This document shows, in pieces, positions 52,832 to 62,477 of a DNA stretch of 64,000 bases. Location: NCBI RefSeq assembly GCF_000717055.1, contig NZ_JNXI01000013.1, positions 223,303 through 287,302 on the forward strand. The letters are read 5' to 3'. The DNA is from Streptomyces iakyrus (GTDB lineage Bacteria > Actinomycetota > Actinomycetes > Streptomycetales > Streptomycetaceae). The position numbers and the translations under genes were made by a program. The notes beneath the pieces are model-generated. The model was not told the origin of the DNA and ran no database searches. It saw nothing but the letters and a program-made list of their open reading frames with translations. Each line of letters begins with the position of its first letter. The first letter of the stretch is position 1.

Positions 52832-54141
52832 GCGCCGTCGCGATACCCGGCGAACCTCCCCCAGAGGGGGCACCCCCAGGCGGCCGCAGGGCCCTGGCCG
52901 TCTGGGGCGTCGGCGTCTCGGTCTACTTCGTCGCGGTCATCTTCCGCACGTCCCTGGGCGTGGCCGGCCTCGACGCCGCCGACCGCTTCCACGTGAACGC
53001 CTCGGCCCTGTCCACCTTCTCCATCCTCCAGCTGCTGGTCTACGCGGGCATGCAAATCCCCGTCGGCCTGCTGGTCGACCGGCTCGGCACCAAGAAGGTG
53101 CTGGCCCTCGGCGCGGTGCTGTTCACGGCCGGACAGCTGGGCTTCGCCTTCTCCCCCACGTACGGCACGGCGCTCGCCTCCCGCGCACTGCTCGGCTGCG
53201 GAGACGCGCTGACGTTCATCAGCGTGCTGCGTCTCGGCAGCCGCTGGTTCCCGGCCCGCCGCGGGCCGCTGGTCGCCCAGTTCGCCGGACTGGTCGGCAT
53301 GGCCGGCAACCTCGTCTCCACGCTCGTCCTGGCCCGGCTGCTGCACGGCATCGGCTGGACGGCGGCGTTCGCGGGCAGCGCGGCGGCCGGGGCCGTGGTG
53401 CTCGTCCTGGTGCTGCTGTTCCTCAAGGACCACCCGGACGGCCACGAGCCGGAGCCGCTCCCGCACCAGGGCGCCGCCTACGTGCGGCGGCAGATCGCCG
53501 CCTCCTGGCGCGAGCCCGGGACGCGGCTCGGCCTGTGGGTGCACTTCACCACCCAGTTCCCGGCGATGGTGTTCCTGCTGCTGTGGGGCCTGCCCTTCCT
53601 CGTCGAGGCACAGGGGCTGTCCCGGGCGGTGGCCGGCGAACTGCTCACCCTCGTCGTCCTGTCGAACATGGCGGTCGGCCTGGTCTACGGCCAGATCGTC
53701 GCCCGGCACCACGGGGCCCGGCTGCCGCTCGCGCTCGGCACGGTCGGCACGACGGCGGCCCTGTGGGCGGCGACGCTCGCCTACCCCGGCCCGCACGCCC
53801 CGATGTGGCTGCTGATCGTACTGTGCACGGTGCTCGGGGCGTGCGGACCCGCGTCGATGATCGGCTTCGACTTCGCCCGCCCGGCCAACCCGCCCGAACG
53901 GCAGGGCACCGCCTCCGGCATCACCAACATGGGCGGCTTCGTGGCCTCCATGACCACGCTGTTCGCGATCGGTGTGCTCCTCGACGCCACCGGCGACGAC
54001 TACTCCCTTGCCTTCTCAGTGGTGTTCGTGCTCCAGGCGGTCGGGGTCTCCCAGATCCTGCGGCTGCGCAGGCGTGCGGCCCGGCGGGAGCGGGAGCGGC
54101 TGGTGGCCAGCCGGGTGGAGACGGTGCACGTGCCCGCGTGA
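52828..54141 (+). CDS. Major facilitator superfamily transporter
   Basis: The 437-residue membrane protein has about twelve helices and the MFS A-type loop GLLVDRLGTKKVLALG between helices 2 and 3, with a long basic loop (HQGAAYVRRQIAASWREPG) in the middle. ATG overlaps the GntR stop by four bases. Substrate unknown; a carboxylate fits the regulator. Confidence 0.9.
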   Translation: MSAVAIPGEPPPEGAPPGGRRALAVWGVGVSVYFVAVIFRTSLGVAGLDAADRFHVNASALSTFSILQLLVYAGMQIPVGLLVDRLGTKKVLALGAVLFTAGQLGFAFSPTYGTALASRALLGCGDALTFISVLRLGSRWFPARRGPLVAQFAGLVGMAGNLVSTLVLARLLHGIGWTAAFAGSAAAGAVVLVLVLLFLKDHPDGHEPEPLPHQGAAYVRRQIAASWREPGTRLGLWVHFTTQFPAMVFLLLWGLPFLVEAQGLSRAVAGELLTLVVLSNMAVGLVYGQIVARHHGARLPLALGTVGTTAALWAATLAYPGPHAPMWLLIVLCTVLGACGPASMIGFDFARPANPPERQGTASGITNMGGFVASMTTLFAIGVLLDATGDDYSLAFSVVFVLQAVGVSQILRLRRRAARRERERLVASRVETVHVPA

Positions 54142-54147
54142 CGTCCG

Positions 54148-54882
54148 TCAGGTGGTCGGTACGAGGGTGAGGTACGCGAGGCCCAGGACGCCGCGGTAGG
54201 TGAGCCACCGGGCGCGGTGCCGGTCGACGCGCTGCCGTGTCTCTTCCGCCAGGGGGTGACGGGGGTGCTCGGCGAGCCACACCTCGGTGTCCGCGAGGTA
54301 TCCCGACTCGAACGCCTCCCACTCGTCGAGGCTCGCGGTCTCCGTCCACTCCGGCCGGAACCCCGCGTCGATCGCCATGCCGATGAGCGTCGCGAGGTCG
54401 GTGTGGTCCGACACCGCCGCGTCGGGCCACATGCGGGACAGCTCGTCTCGGGTGGGGGTGCGCTGCCAGAAGCCCTCGCCGAGCAGGACGCGGCCGTGGT
54501 CGGTGACCAGGCGGCGCAGTTCCCCGAGCGCGTCGGGGAGCCGATCGCCGAGGGCCTGGCTCGACCCCACGCACAGGACGAGGTCGGCGGGGCCGCGAGT
54601 GGTGCCGGTGGCGGACTCCTCCACGAAACGGGCGCGGGAGGCCAGTCCGCGGTCTTCGGCGGCCCTCCTCCCTCGCGCTAGGTCGTCGGCGTCCAGGTCG
54701 ATGCCGGTGCCGGTCGCCTCCGGTGCGGTGGCCAGGACGCGGAGCATCAGTTCGCCCGGGCCGCAGCCGATGTCCAGGACGGTGGTGGGGTGGTGGCGGG
54801 TGAGGCGTTGTACGAGGTCGGCCGCTCTGGCCTCGGACAGGGGGCCGTGGAAGGTGAGGCGGGTGCGGTGGGGTGGGGTCAT
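54148..54882 (-). CDS. SAM-dependent methyltransferase
   Basis: The 244-residue protein has motif I VLDIGCGPGELM, then GIDLD and a later VLCVGSSQALGD, typical of class I small-molecule methyltransferases. ATG 54880-54882 lacks a strong ribosome-binding box, so the start is moderate. Substrate unknown. It converges on the MFS gene with six bases between stops. Confidence 0.82.
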   Translation of the reverse strand: MTPPHRTRLTFHGPLSEARAADLVQRLTRHHPTTVLDIGCGPGELMLRVLATAPEATGTGIDLDADDLARGRRAAEDRGLASRARFVEESATGTTRGPADLVLCVGSSQALGDRLPDALGELRRLVTDHGRVLLGEGFWQRTPTRDELSRMWPDAAVSDHTDLATLIGMAIDAGFRPEWTETASLDEWEAFESGYLADTEVWLAEHPRHPLAEETRQRVDRHRARWLTYRGVLGLAYLTLVPTT

Positions 54883-55044
54883 GCCGGGGACGCTACGGGG
54901 GGTGTGAGGCTGCGGCACGGGGTTTTTGGTGCCCGGTGTTGGTGCTGGGGTCGGGTGGGTCCGCAGCCCGGCGGAGCGGGGTGCTGCTGCGCCCACCCGT
55001 GCCGCCCCTAGCGGCACGCATGCCCGCAGCGGGGGCGGTCGGCT

Positions 55045-55869
55045 CTACTGCGTCACCCTGAAGTTGTTCAGGATTGCCGTCGTCAGTTCCGGGTCGCCCT
55101 CCGTCTTCAGGCGGTCGGAGACCGACTCCGGGGTCACGCGGCCGCAGGCCAGGCGGACGTACGTCTCCCAGTCGAGGGTGAGGGTCGCGGCGGGGCCGAG
55201 GGCCGGGGCCGTCTCCAGGGTGCCGCGGCCCTGGATGTCGACACGGATCGTGCGCAGGAACTCGACGGGCCCGTGCACGTCGAAGACGATCGCCGAGCTG
55301 CGCGGCGCCTGCGCGCCCTCGGCCACCACGCGCGGGAGTTCGCCGAGCAGCACGTCCCGGGCGACCAGCGCGCCCGGGGAGTCGAGGTTGCCGGGCCGGC
55401 CGAGGGCCGTGCGCAGGTCCTGCTCGTGCACCCACACGTCGAACGCGTGCCGCCGCATCGACTCCTCCAGGGTGAGCTCGCTGCCCAGCGGCCCGCGCAC
55501 CTTCGTGCCCGGGTCACGCGACTCGTTGCGCAGCTGCCGGTTGCGGCGGATGATCACGTACTCCAGCTCGGAGGTCATTTCCGGCGCCGTGTGGTGGCGG
55601 CGGACGTCGACCTGCATCTCCATGTAGCGCTGGTGCTCGTTGGTGACGTGGAAGAGGTCGCGCGGCAGGCTGTGGATGGGGCGCGGGTCGCCGAGCATCT
55701 CGCAGTCCAGACCGATGACATGGGAGACCACGTCCCGCACCGACCACCCGGGGCACGGCGTCCGCCGGTTCCATTCGGCCTCCGCGAGCGGCTGGAGCAA
55801 CTCGGATATCGCTTCGATGGAGTGGGTCCAGGCGTCGGCGTAGGGCTGGAGGGTGGGATGCAGACTCAC
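55045..55869 (-). CDS. Mycothiol-dependent maleylpyruvate isomerase-like protein
   Basis: The 274-residue protein has the DinB-like helix bundle of the maleylpyruvate isomerase family (PLAEAEWNRRTPCPGWSVRDVVSHVIG) and a C-terminal SCP2-like part. The family's metal histidines are VVSHV and DVWVHEQD. Such proteins often use mycothiol in isomerase or detoxification reactions; the exact role is unknown. GTG 55867-55869 starts close to GGAACGGGA. It is divergent from the nitrilase-type gene. Confidence 0.83.
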   Translation of the reverse strand: MSLHPTLQPYADAWTHSIEAISELLQPLAEAEWNRRTPCPGWSVRDVVSHVIGLDCEMLGDPRPIHSLPRDLFHVTNEHQRYMEMQVDVRRHHTAPEMTSELEYVIIRRNRQLRNESRDPGTKVRGPLGSELTLEESMRRHAFDVWVHEQDLRTALGRPGNLDSPGALVARDVLLGELPRVVAEGAQAPRSSAIVFDVHGPVEFLRTIRVDIQGRGTLETAPALGPAATLTLDWETYVRLACGRVTPESVSDRLKTEGDPELTTAILNNFRVTQ

Positions 55870-56050
55870 GGAACGGGACCCCTCGGCGGTTCGGTCACGG
55901 GCAGGTGGTGGCGGCGTTGCCAGTGGGAGGTGGCGGCTGTCGGCGGGCGTCTTGCGAGCTAAGTTACGCTGCTGTGAGGCACCCCGGCAGTGCTTTCGTG
56001 TGACGATCGTAGGCCCGTGTGGACGGCTCGAATGCCAGGACGGTGGTAGT

Positions 56051-56848
56051 GTGCGCGCCTCTGTGATCCAGATCGCCGTGAACGAGGACGAATCGGTCGA
56101 AGCGCGCCGCCGACGCGTGGCGGCGACGGTCCGGGAGCAGGCCGGGGCCGACCTCGTCGTCCTGCCGGAGCTGTGGACCACCGGTGCCTTCGCCTACGAG
56201 GAGTTCGGGCGCGAGGCCGAGCCGCTCGAAGGGCCGACGTACGAGGCGATGGCGAAGGCCGCGAGCGACGCGGGCGTGTGGCTGCACGCGGGTTCCATCC
56301 CGGAGCGGGATCCGGACGGGCCGCTCTACAACACCTCCCTGGTCTTCTCCCCCTCCGGCGATCTGGCCGCCGCCTACCGCAAGATCCACCGCTTCGGCTT
56401 CGACAAGGGCGAGGCCGTGCTGATGGGCGCGGGCTCCGAGCTGGTGACGGTGCGTCTGCCCGTGACGACCCTGGGCCTGTCCACCTGCTACGACCTCCGT
56501 TTCCCCGAGCTCTACCGCGGCCTCGTGGACGCCGGTGCCGAGACGCTCGTGGTGGCGGCGGGCTGGCCGGAGCGGCGCCGCTCCCACTGGACGCTGCTGG
56601 CCCAGGCACGGGCGGTGGAGAACCAGTCGTTCGTCCTCGCCTGCGCAACGGCCGGGACGCACGCCGGAGTTCCCCAGGCCGGTCACTCGATCGTGGTCGA
56701 CCCGTGGGGCGAGGTGCTGGCGCAGGCCGGTGCCGGCGAGGAGGTCCTCACGGTGGAGTTCGACCCGGGGAAGGTCGCGGCGACCCGGGAGCAGTTCCCG
56801 GCCTTGAAGGACCGGATGCTGGGCCTCCAGCCCCCTCGCCGGCCCTGA
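56051..56848 (+). CDS. Carbon-nitrogen hydrolase (nitrilase superfamily)
   Basis: The 265-residue enzyme has the catalytic triad in LPELWT (Glu), YRKIHRF (Lys) and TCYDLRFP (Cys), an omega-amidase/NIT-type pattern. GTG 56051 gives the family N-terminus (VRASVIQIAVNEDES). These enzymes hydrolyse amides such as deaminated glutathione or oxoglutaramate; substrate not told by sequence. Confidence 0.9.
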   Translation: MRASVIQIAVNEDESVEARRRRVAATVREQAGADLVVLPELWTTGAFAYEEFGREAEPLEGPTYEAMAKAASDAGVWLHAGSIPERDPDGPLYNTSLVFSPSGDLAAAYRKIHRFGFDKGEAVLMGAGSELVTVRLPVTTLGLSTCYDLRFPELYRGLVDAGAETLVVAAGWPERRRSHWTLLAQARAVENQSFVLACATAGTHAGVPQAGHSIVVDPWGEVLAQAGAGEEVLTVEFDPGKVAATREQFPALKDRMLGLQPPRRP

Positions 56849-56881
56849 GAACGCGGCCCTGAGCACGGACTTCAGGGCGGC

Positions 56882-57373
56882 TCAGTCCTCCCGCTCCTTC
56901 TCCGCCAGGTGGATCACGCACACGGCCACCGCGATCAGCAGCGCCGGATCCGCGTCCTCGCGGACGACGTCCACGCCGTAGGTGTCCCGCAGGGTCAGCC
57001 AGCGCCGGGAGATCACCGCCAGCAGCTCGCCGTCGTACTCGACGGCGAACTCCCGGTCGAGGATCTTGCCGCTGACGTCCAGCTCGTTGCCGTCGGCGAG
57101 GGACACCCGGTAGTGGTTGCGCAGCAGGGACAGCCGTTTCCTGCGGATCGTCGCCAGCGGCTCCCCGCTCCGCTGGAGCACCATGGTGTCGCGCAGGGCG
57201 AGCATCTTCTGGTGGATGTCGACGAGGACGCGCCCCTGGGTGTCCTTCAGCTCCCAGGTGTCCCGCAGCCGCAGGGCCTTGCCGTCGACGAGGAAGACCT
57301 TGCCGCCGTGGTCGTCCTCGATCCAGTAGTCGTCACCGAAGCCGAGGAGCCGGTCGTACACGAGGAATCTCAT
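56882..57373 (-). CDS. LURP-one-related (DUF567/scramblase-like) protein
   Basis: The 163-residue protein has the LURP-one beta-barrel signature FLVDGKALRLRDTWELKD and the repeated LRDT motif. Its ATG overlaps the GlxA-type regulator stop by four bases (ATGA at 57370-57373). The family is related to phospholipid scramblases and tubby folds; function in bacteria is unknown. Confidence 0.85.
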   Translation of the reverse strand: MRFLVYDRLLGFGDDYWIEDDHGGKVFLVDGKALRLRDTWELKDTQGRVLVDIHQKMLALRDTMVLQRSGEPLATIRRKRLSLLRNHYRVSLADGNELDVSGKILDREFAVEYDGELLAVISRRWLTLRDTYGVDVVREDADPALLIAVAVCVIHLAEKERED

Positions 57374-58368
57374 GACACCAGGGCTTCCCCGCCGCCGCTT
57401 CCGAAACGCCGCCTGTAGGCCGACGGGCTGAGCCCGGTCGCCTGACGCAACCGTGCCCGCAGGTTGGCGGCGCTGCCGAGCCCGCTCCTGGCCGCCACCA
57501 CGTCCAGCCGTTCCTCGCCCCGCTCGATGAGCCGGCAGGCCAGCGTCACGCGCTCCGAGGTCAGCCAGGCCAGCGGCGTCGTCCCCAGCTGGGCACGGAA
57601 GCGGCGGTGCAGCGTGGCGTGGCTGACCCGCGCGCGTGCGGCCAGCTCCGCCACCGACAGGGGCTCGCCCAGCCGCTCCTGCGCCCACGCCAGCAGCGGG
57701 GCCAGCGACTCGTCCCGCACCTGGGGGACCGGCCGCTCCACGAACTGTTGCTGCCCGCCGTCGCGGTGCGCGGCGAACACCAGCCGGCGGGAGACGTGGT
57801 TGGCGATCTCCGCGCCGTGGTCACGCCGCCAGATGTACAGCCCGAGGTCGAGTGCGGCCGCGCTGCCGGCGGCGGTGAGCAGGCCGCCGTCGTCGACGAA
57901 GAGCACGTCCGGCTCCAGCAGCACCTCCGGGTGCAGGCGGCGGAAGGAGTCCGCCCAGCGCCAGTGGGTCGCCGCCCGCCGCCCGTCCAGCAGCCCGGCT
58001 TCGGCGAGGGCGAAGGTGCCGGTGCAGAAGCTCACGATGCGGGCGCCGTGCGCGTGGGCGTGCCGGATGGCGTCGAGGACGTCGGGGCCGCGTGGTACGA
58101 CGTTGTCGGGCCGGCCCGGCACGACCAGCGTGTCCGCCTCCGCCACGGCGTCCAGGCCCCGGACGCCGGTGAGCGTGAAGAAGCCGTGGTTCATCCGGAT
58201 CTCCGGCACGGGCGCGCACAGCGTCACCTCGTACAACGGCCCCGGCAGCCCCAGTTCGGGCCGGGGCAGCCCGAACAGCTCGGTGGCCACCCCGACCTCG
58301 AAGGGATTGGTGCCCTCGTCGACGATCACGGCGACCCGGTGCGGGCGCTGCGAGGATCCTTGCGACAT
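57370..58368 (-). CDS. GlxA-family AraC-type regulator
   Basis: The 332-residue protein joins a DJ-1/PfpI-like domain (about 10-190, VSFCTGTFALAEAGLLDG with the cysteine) to an AraC helix-turn-helix (about 215-325, ARVSHATLHRRFRAQLGTTPLAW). ATG 58366-58368. GlxA-type regulators respond to small metabolites. It is divergent from the cupin gene and translationally coupled to the LURP-one gene. Confidence 0.9.
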   Translation of the reverse strand: MSQGSSQRPHRVAVIVDEGTNPFEVGVATELFGLPRPELGLPGPLYEVTLCAPVPEIRMNHGFFTLTGVRGLDAVAEADTLVVPGRPDNVVPRGPDVLDAIRHAHAHGARIVSFCTGTFALAEAGLLDGRRAATHWRWADSFRRLHPEVLLEPDVLFVDDGGLLTAAGSAAALDLGLYIWRRDHGAEIANHVSRRLVFAAHRDGGQQQFVERPVPQVRDESLAPLLAWAQERLGEPLSVAELAARARVSHATLHRRFRAQLGTTPLAWLTSERVTLACRLIERGEERLDVVAARSGLGSAANLRARLRQATGLSPSAYRRRFGSGGGEALVS

Positions 58369-58420
58369 GTGCGATTCCTAGCACTCGCACGACGTCCGCG
58401 GCACCCCGCAGGATCCCCTC

Positions 58421-58828
58421 ATGACCCAGGAACCCGTTTCCCTCGCCCAGGCCCTGGCCTCCTTCACCGACTGCTGGAGTCCCCGCATCGTCACCGCCGT
58501 CAACGACTACGACGTGCGCATCGCCAAGGTGGAGGGCGAACACGTCTGGCACGCCCACGACCACACCGACGAGTTCTTCCTCGTCCTCGACGGTGAACTC
58601 CGCCTCGCCCTGCGCGAGCCGGCCGGCGAGCGCACGGTGGTCCTGCCCCGGGGCAGCGTCTTCACGGTGCCGCGCGGCACCGAACACAAGCCGTCCGCCT
58701 CCGTCCCCACCGCGATCCTCATGTTCGAACCCACCGGCACCGTGACGGTCGGCGACCGCCACGACGAGGTCCCGGACCATGTGGACGCCACGACGGGACG
58801 GCCCTACACCCCGTATCCGTCGCTGTAG
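58421..58828 (+). CDS. Cupin-domain protein
   Basis: The 135-residue protein has a single cupin with the motif HAHDHTDEFFLVLDGEL, whose histidines and glutamate bind a metal, and GSVFTVPRGTEHKPSA. It is divergent from the GlxA-type regulator and its 3' end overlaps the DUF6458 gene by 25 bases on the opposite strand. Substrate unknown. Confidence 0.87.
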   Translation: MTQEPVSLAQALASFTDCWSPRIVTAVNDYDVRIAKVEGEHVWHAHDHTDEFFLVLDGELRLALREPAGERTVVLPRGSVFTVPRGTEHKPSASVPTAILMFEPTGTVTVGDRHDEVPDHVDATTGRPYTPYPSL

Positions 58829-59058
58829 CCGTCGCGGCGGTGGTGGTGCACCGCCGGGTCGTCCACGACCGGGGTCGTGGGGGGCACCACCACGCGACGG
58901 CGCCTGGCGATGCTGCTGAACGTGGTGACGCCGATCAGTCCGACGATCATCAGAATGATGCCGACCAGGTCGAGGTTGACCCCCTGCATGTCCCAGTCGG
59001 TCGCGAACGTGAGGATGGCTCCCACGGCGATGAGGATGATGCATCCGCCGAGGCCCAT
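58804..59058 (-). CDS. DUF6458 small membrane protein
   Basis: The 84-residue protein has two helices (CIILIAVGAILTFATDW, VGIILMIVGLIGVTTF) and a basic, His/Arg-rich tail. ATG 59056-59058 follows GGGAGG. DUF6458 has no known function. Its 3' end overlaps the cupin gene end. Confidence 0.8.
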   Translation of the reverse strand: MGLGGCIILIAVGAILTFATDWDMQGVNLDLVGIILMIVGLIGVTTFSSIARRRRVVVPPTTPVVDDPAVHHHRRDGYSDGYGV

Positions 59059-59146
59059 GTGTGTCGCCTCCCTGTACGGTCCGGTCGTTCCGGTCCCGGA
59101 ACACCGGGTACCCCCGGGGCGAACACCCATGCGGTGACGGCTCGTT

Positions 59147-60439
59147 CTACCTCTCCAGGAACGCCGTCAGGGCGCTCGCGAGGAGGAACGGGTCGTCGGC
59201 GCCGCACAGTTCGCGCACGCTGTGCATCGACAGGATGGCCACACCGATGTCGACCGTCCTGATGCCGTGCCGCGCGGCGGTGATCGGGCCGATCGTGGTG
59301 CCGCAGGGCATGGAGTTGTTGGAGACGAACGACTGGAAGGGCACGTCGGCCGCCTCGCAGGCCGCCGTGAACTCAGCGCGTCCCGAACCGTCCGTGGCGT
59401 AGCGGTTGTTGACGTTGACCTTGAGGATCGGGCCGCCGTTGACGCGCGGGTGGTGCGTCGGGTCGTGCCGCTCCGCGTAGTTGGGGTGCACGGCGTGGCC
59501 GGTGTCGGAGGACAGGCAGACCGTGCCGGCGAAGGCGCGGGCCCGGTCCTCGTAGGAGCCGCCGCGGGCGAAGACCGAGCGTTCCAGCACGTTGCCGAGG
59601 AGCGGTCCGTCCGCGCCGGTGTCCGACTGGGAGCCGTTCTCCTCGTGGTCGAAGGCGGCCAGGACCGGGATGGACGCCGGATTCCCGGAGGCCGCGGCCA
59701 CCAGGGCCGCCGTGCCGGCGTGCACCGACAGCAGGTTGTCCATCCGCGGGCCGGCCAGCAGCTCGTGGTCGCGGCCCAGGTAGGCGGGCGGTTCCACGGA
59801 GTGCGTCATCAGGTCCCAGCCGGTGACCTCGCCCGCGGGGATGCCGGCCGTCTCCTCCAGGAAGGCGATCAGATCGCCGTCGCGGACGTCCCGGCCGAGG
59901 CCCCAGACGGGCTGCATGTGCCGCTGCTTGTCGAGCTTGAGGCCGTCGGCCGTCACCGAGCGGTCCAGGTGGATGGCGAGCTGCGGCACGCGCAGCAGCG
60001 GCCGGTCCACGTTGACCAGGCGCGTCGAGCCGTCGCGCAGGGTCAGCCGGCCCGCGATGCCCAGGTCGCGGTCCAGCCAGGAGTTGAGCAGCGGTCCGCC
60101 GTAGATCTCCACGGCCACCTGGCGCCAGCCGTGCGCCCCGGTGTCGGGGAGCGGCTTGACGCGCAGGTTGGGGGAGTCGGTGTGGGCGCCGACGATCCGG
60201 AACGGAGTGTGGGGCGCCGCGCCCTCCGGCACGTACCAGGCGACGATCGCACCGCCGCGCAGCACGTACTTGCCGCCGCGCGTCCCGTCCCAGGCGTCCG
60301 TCTCGGCGACCTGCCTGAAGCCGGCCTTCTCCAGCCGCTCGGCTGCGTTCGCCACGGCGTGGTACGGCGACGGGCTCGCCGCCAGGAAGGTCATGAGGTC
60401 GTCGGTGTGGCCGCGGTCGAAGCGGGCTGGTTCGGTCAT
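59147..60439 (-). CDS. apeB: M18 aspartyl aminopeptidase
   Basis: The 430-residue enzyme has the M18 zinc ligands in GAHTDSPNLRVKP, FDHEENGSQS, SSDTGHAVHPNY and the final ILSMHSVRE. These enzymes remove N-terminal Asp/Glu. ATG 60437-60439. It lies downstream of the FadE gene, separated by a terminator. Confidence 0.92.
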   Translation of the reverse strand: MTEPARFDRGHTDDLMTFLAASPSPYHAVANAAERLEKAGFRQVAETDAWDGTRGGKYVLRGGAIVAWYVPEGAAPHTPFRIVGAHTDSPNLRVKPLPDTGAHGWRQVAVEIYGGPLLNSWLDRDLGIAGRLTLRDGSTRLVNVDRPLLRVPQLAIHLDRSVTADGLKLDKQRHMQPVWGLGRDVRDGDLIAFLEETAGIPAGEVTGWDLMTHSVEPPAYLGRDHELLAGPRMDNLLSVHAGTAALVAAASGNPASIPVLAAFDHEENGSQSDTGADGPLLGNVLERSVFARGGSYEDRARAFAGTVCLSSDTGHAVHPNYAERHDPTHHPRVNGGPILKVNVNNRYATDGSGRAEFTAACEAADVPFQSFVSNNSMPCGTTIGPITAARHGIRTVDIGVAILSMHSVRELCGADDPFLLASALTAFLER

Positions 60440-60460
60440 GGGGACACCTTAACGACGGGC

Positions 60461-60495
60461 GAGGGCCCGTTCCCGGCGTAGGGGAACAGGCCCTC
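60461..60495 (-). terminator. Terminator after the FadE gene
   Basis: GAGGGCCCGTTCCC (60461-60474) pairs, with one mismatch, with GGGGAACAGGCCCTC (60481-60495), 22 bases beyond the FadE stop on the minus strand. Confidence 0.7.
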
Positions 60496-60516
60496 GAACA
60501 GAGGACGTGAGGGTGT

Positions 60517-62343
60517 CTAGAACGCGGCCTCGTCCAGCTCCATCAGGTCCAGCTCGACGCCCTCGGCGACCTTGCGGGCCAGGGTGACGCCCGGCAGGAC
60601 GTTGGCGGCGAAGAACTTCGCGGCGGCGATCTTGCCGGTGTAGAAGCTCTTGTCCTTGGCGGACGCGGTCTGGAGCTTCTCGGCGGCGACCGCGGCGCCC
60701 TTGAGCAGGAGGTATCCGACGACGACGTCACCGGAGGCCATCAGCAGGCGGGTGGTGTTGAGGCCCACCTTGTAGATGTTCTTGACGTCCTGCTCGGTGG
60801 CGGCGAGGTCGGTGAGCATCAGGCCGACGATGGCCTCCAGCTCGACTGCGGCCTTGGCGAGGTGCTCGCGGGCCGCGCCGAGCTCCTCGCCGCCCTCACC
60901 GAGCGCCAGGAACTTCTTGATGTCCTCGGCGAGGGAGTTCAGCGCGGCGCCCTGGTTGCGGACGATCTTCCGGAAGAAGAAGTCCTGGCCCTGGATCGCC
61001 GTGGTGCCCTCGTAGAGGGTGTCGATCTTGGAGTCCCGGATGTACTGCTCGATCGGGTACTCCTGGAGGAAGCCGGAGCCGCCGAAGGTCTGGAGCGACT
61101 GGGCGAGCTGCTCGTAGCCCTTCTCGGAGCCGTAGCCCTTGACGATGGGCAGGAGCAGGTCGTTCAGGGCCTCCAGGGCGGAGACGTCCTCGCCCGCGGC
61201 CTCCTTGATCTGGATCTCGTCCTGCACGGAGGCCGTGTAGAGCACCAGGGCGCGCATGCCCTCCGCGTACGCCTTCTGCGTCATCAGCGAGCGGCGCACG
61301 TCGGGGTGGTGCGTGATGGTGACCTTGGGGGCGGTCTTGTCCATGAAGTTCGCCAGGTCGGGGCCCTGGACGCGCTCCTTGGCGTAATCCAGCGCGTTCA
61401 GGTAGCCCGTGGAGAGCGTGGAGATGGCCTTCGTGCCGACCATCATGCGGGCGAACTCGATGATGCGGAACATCTGGCGGATGCCGTCGTGCTTGTCGCC
61501 GATCAGCCAGCCCTTGGCGGGGTGCTGGTCGCCGAAGGTCATCTCGCAGGTGTTGGAGGCCTTCAGGCCCATCTTGTGCTCGACGTTCGTGGCGTACACG
61601 CCGTTGCGCTCGCCCAGCTCGCCGGTCTCGAAGTCGAACAGGTACTTCGGGACGAGGAAGAGGGACAGGCCCTTGGTGCCGGGGCCGGCGCCCTCGGGGC
61701 GGGCCAGCACGTAGTGGAGGATGTTCTCCGACATGTCGTGCTCACCGGACGTGATGAAGCGCTTCACGCCCTCGATGTGCCAGGAGCCGTCCTCCTGCTG
61801 CACGGCCTTGGTGCGGCCGGCGCCCACGTCGGAGCCCGCGTCGGGCTCGGTGAGCACCATCGTGGAGCCCCACTGCTTCTCCGTGGCGACCTTGGCTATG
61901 TGCTTCTGGACCTCGTTGCCCTCCTCGAAGAGGATGCCGGCGAACGCCGGGCCCGAGGAGTACATCCACACGGCCGGGTTGGCGCCCAGGATCAGCTCGG
62001 CGTAGGCCCAGATCAGGGAGCGGGGCGAGGTGGTGCCGCCGATCTCCTCGGGCAGGCCCAGGCGCCAGTACTCGGAGTCCATGAAGGCCTGGTAGCTCTT
62101 CTTGAAGGACGCGGGGACCGGCGCGGTGTTGGTCTCCGGGTCGAAGACCGGCGGGTTGCGGTCGGCGTCGATGAAGGACTCGGCCAGCTCGTTCTCCGAG
62201 AGGCGGGTGAGCTCCTCCAGGATGCTCTTCGCGGTCTCGACGTCCATCTCCCCGAACGGACCGGTGCCGTACACCTTGTCGCGCCCGAGTACCTCGAAGA
62301 GGTTGAACTCGATGTCGCGGAGATTCGACTTGTAGTGCCCCAT
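60517..62343 (-). CDS. FadE5-like acyl-CoA dehydrogenase (long form)
   Basis: The 608-residue protein is the long type with an N-terminal extension ([20 protein letters not shown]), the acyl-CoA and FAD domains ([34 protein letters not shown]) and an extra C-terminal domain. The base is the glutamate in [12 protein letters not shown]. Such FadE5-type enzymes oxidise medium to long acyl-CoAs. ATG 62341-62343. The repeated TAC...GTA motif upstream may be its operator. Confidence 0.92.
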   Translation of the reverse strand: MGHYKSNLRDIEFNLFEVLGRDKVYGTGPFGEMDVETAKSILEELTRLSENELAESFIDADRNPPVFDPETNTAPVPASFKKSYQAFMDSEYWRLGLPEEIGGTTSPRSLIWAYAELILGANPAVWMYSSGPAFAGILFEEGNEVQKHIAKVATEKQWGSTMVLTEPDAGSDVGAGRTKAVQQEDGSWHIEGVKRFITSGEHDMSENILHYVLARPEGAGPGTKGLSLFLVPKYLFDFETGELGERNGVYATNVEHKMGLKASNTCEMTFGDQHPAKGWLIGDKHDGIRQMFRIIEFARMMVGTKAISTLSTGYLNALDYAKERVQGPDLANFMDKTAPKVTITHHPDVRRSLMTQKAYAEGMRALVLYTASVQDEIQIKEAAGEDVSALEALNDLLLPIVKGYGSEKGYEQLAQSLQTFGGSGFLQEYPIEQYIRDSKIDTLYEGTTAIQGQDFFFRKIVRNQGAALNSLAEDIKKFLALGEGGEELGAAREHLAKAAVELEAIVGLMLTDLAATEQDVKNIYKVGLNTTRLLMASGDVVVGYLLLKGAAVAAEKLQTASAKDKSFYTGKIAAAKFFAANVLPGVTLARKVAEGVELDLMELDEAAF

Positions 62344-62405
62344 GGCGACGGCTCCCGGCTCCGTAGAGAGATCGGCGAGGCACTGGATCCTCGCGCTAGT
62401 TCACG

Positions 62406-62442
62406 TACCAACAAGTAGCTACGATGATGCTACCCGTCAGTA
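62406..62442. promoter_or_regulatory. Repeated 12-base TAC...GTA motif before the FadE gene
   Basis: Read on the minus strand, TACTGACGGGTA (62442-62431) and TACTTGTTGGTA (62417-62406) share TACT and GGTA and lie 25 bases apart. They sit 63-99 bases before the FadE start, a sensible operator place for a TetR-type fatty-acid regulator. Identity unknown. Confidence 0.45.
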
Positions 62443-62477
62443 ATAAGACGCAACCCCATCCGGTCATCTGTGACAGG

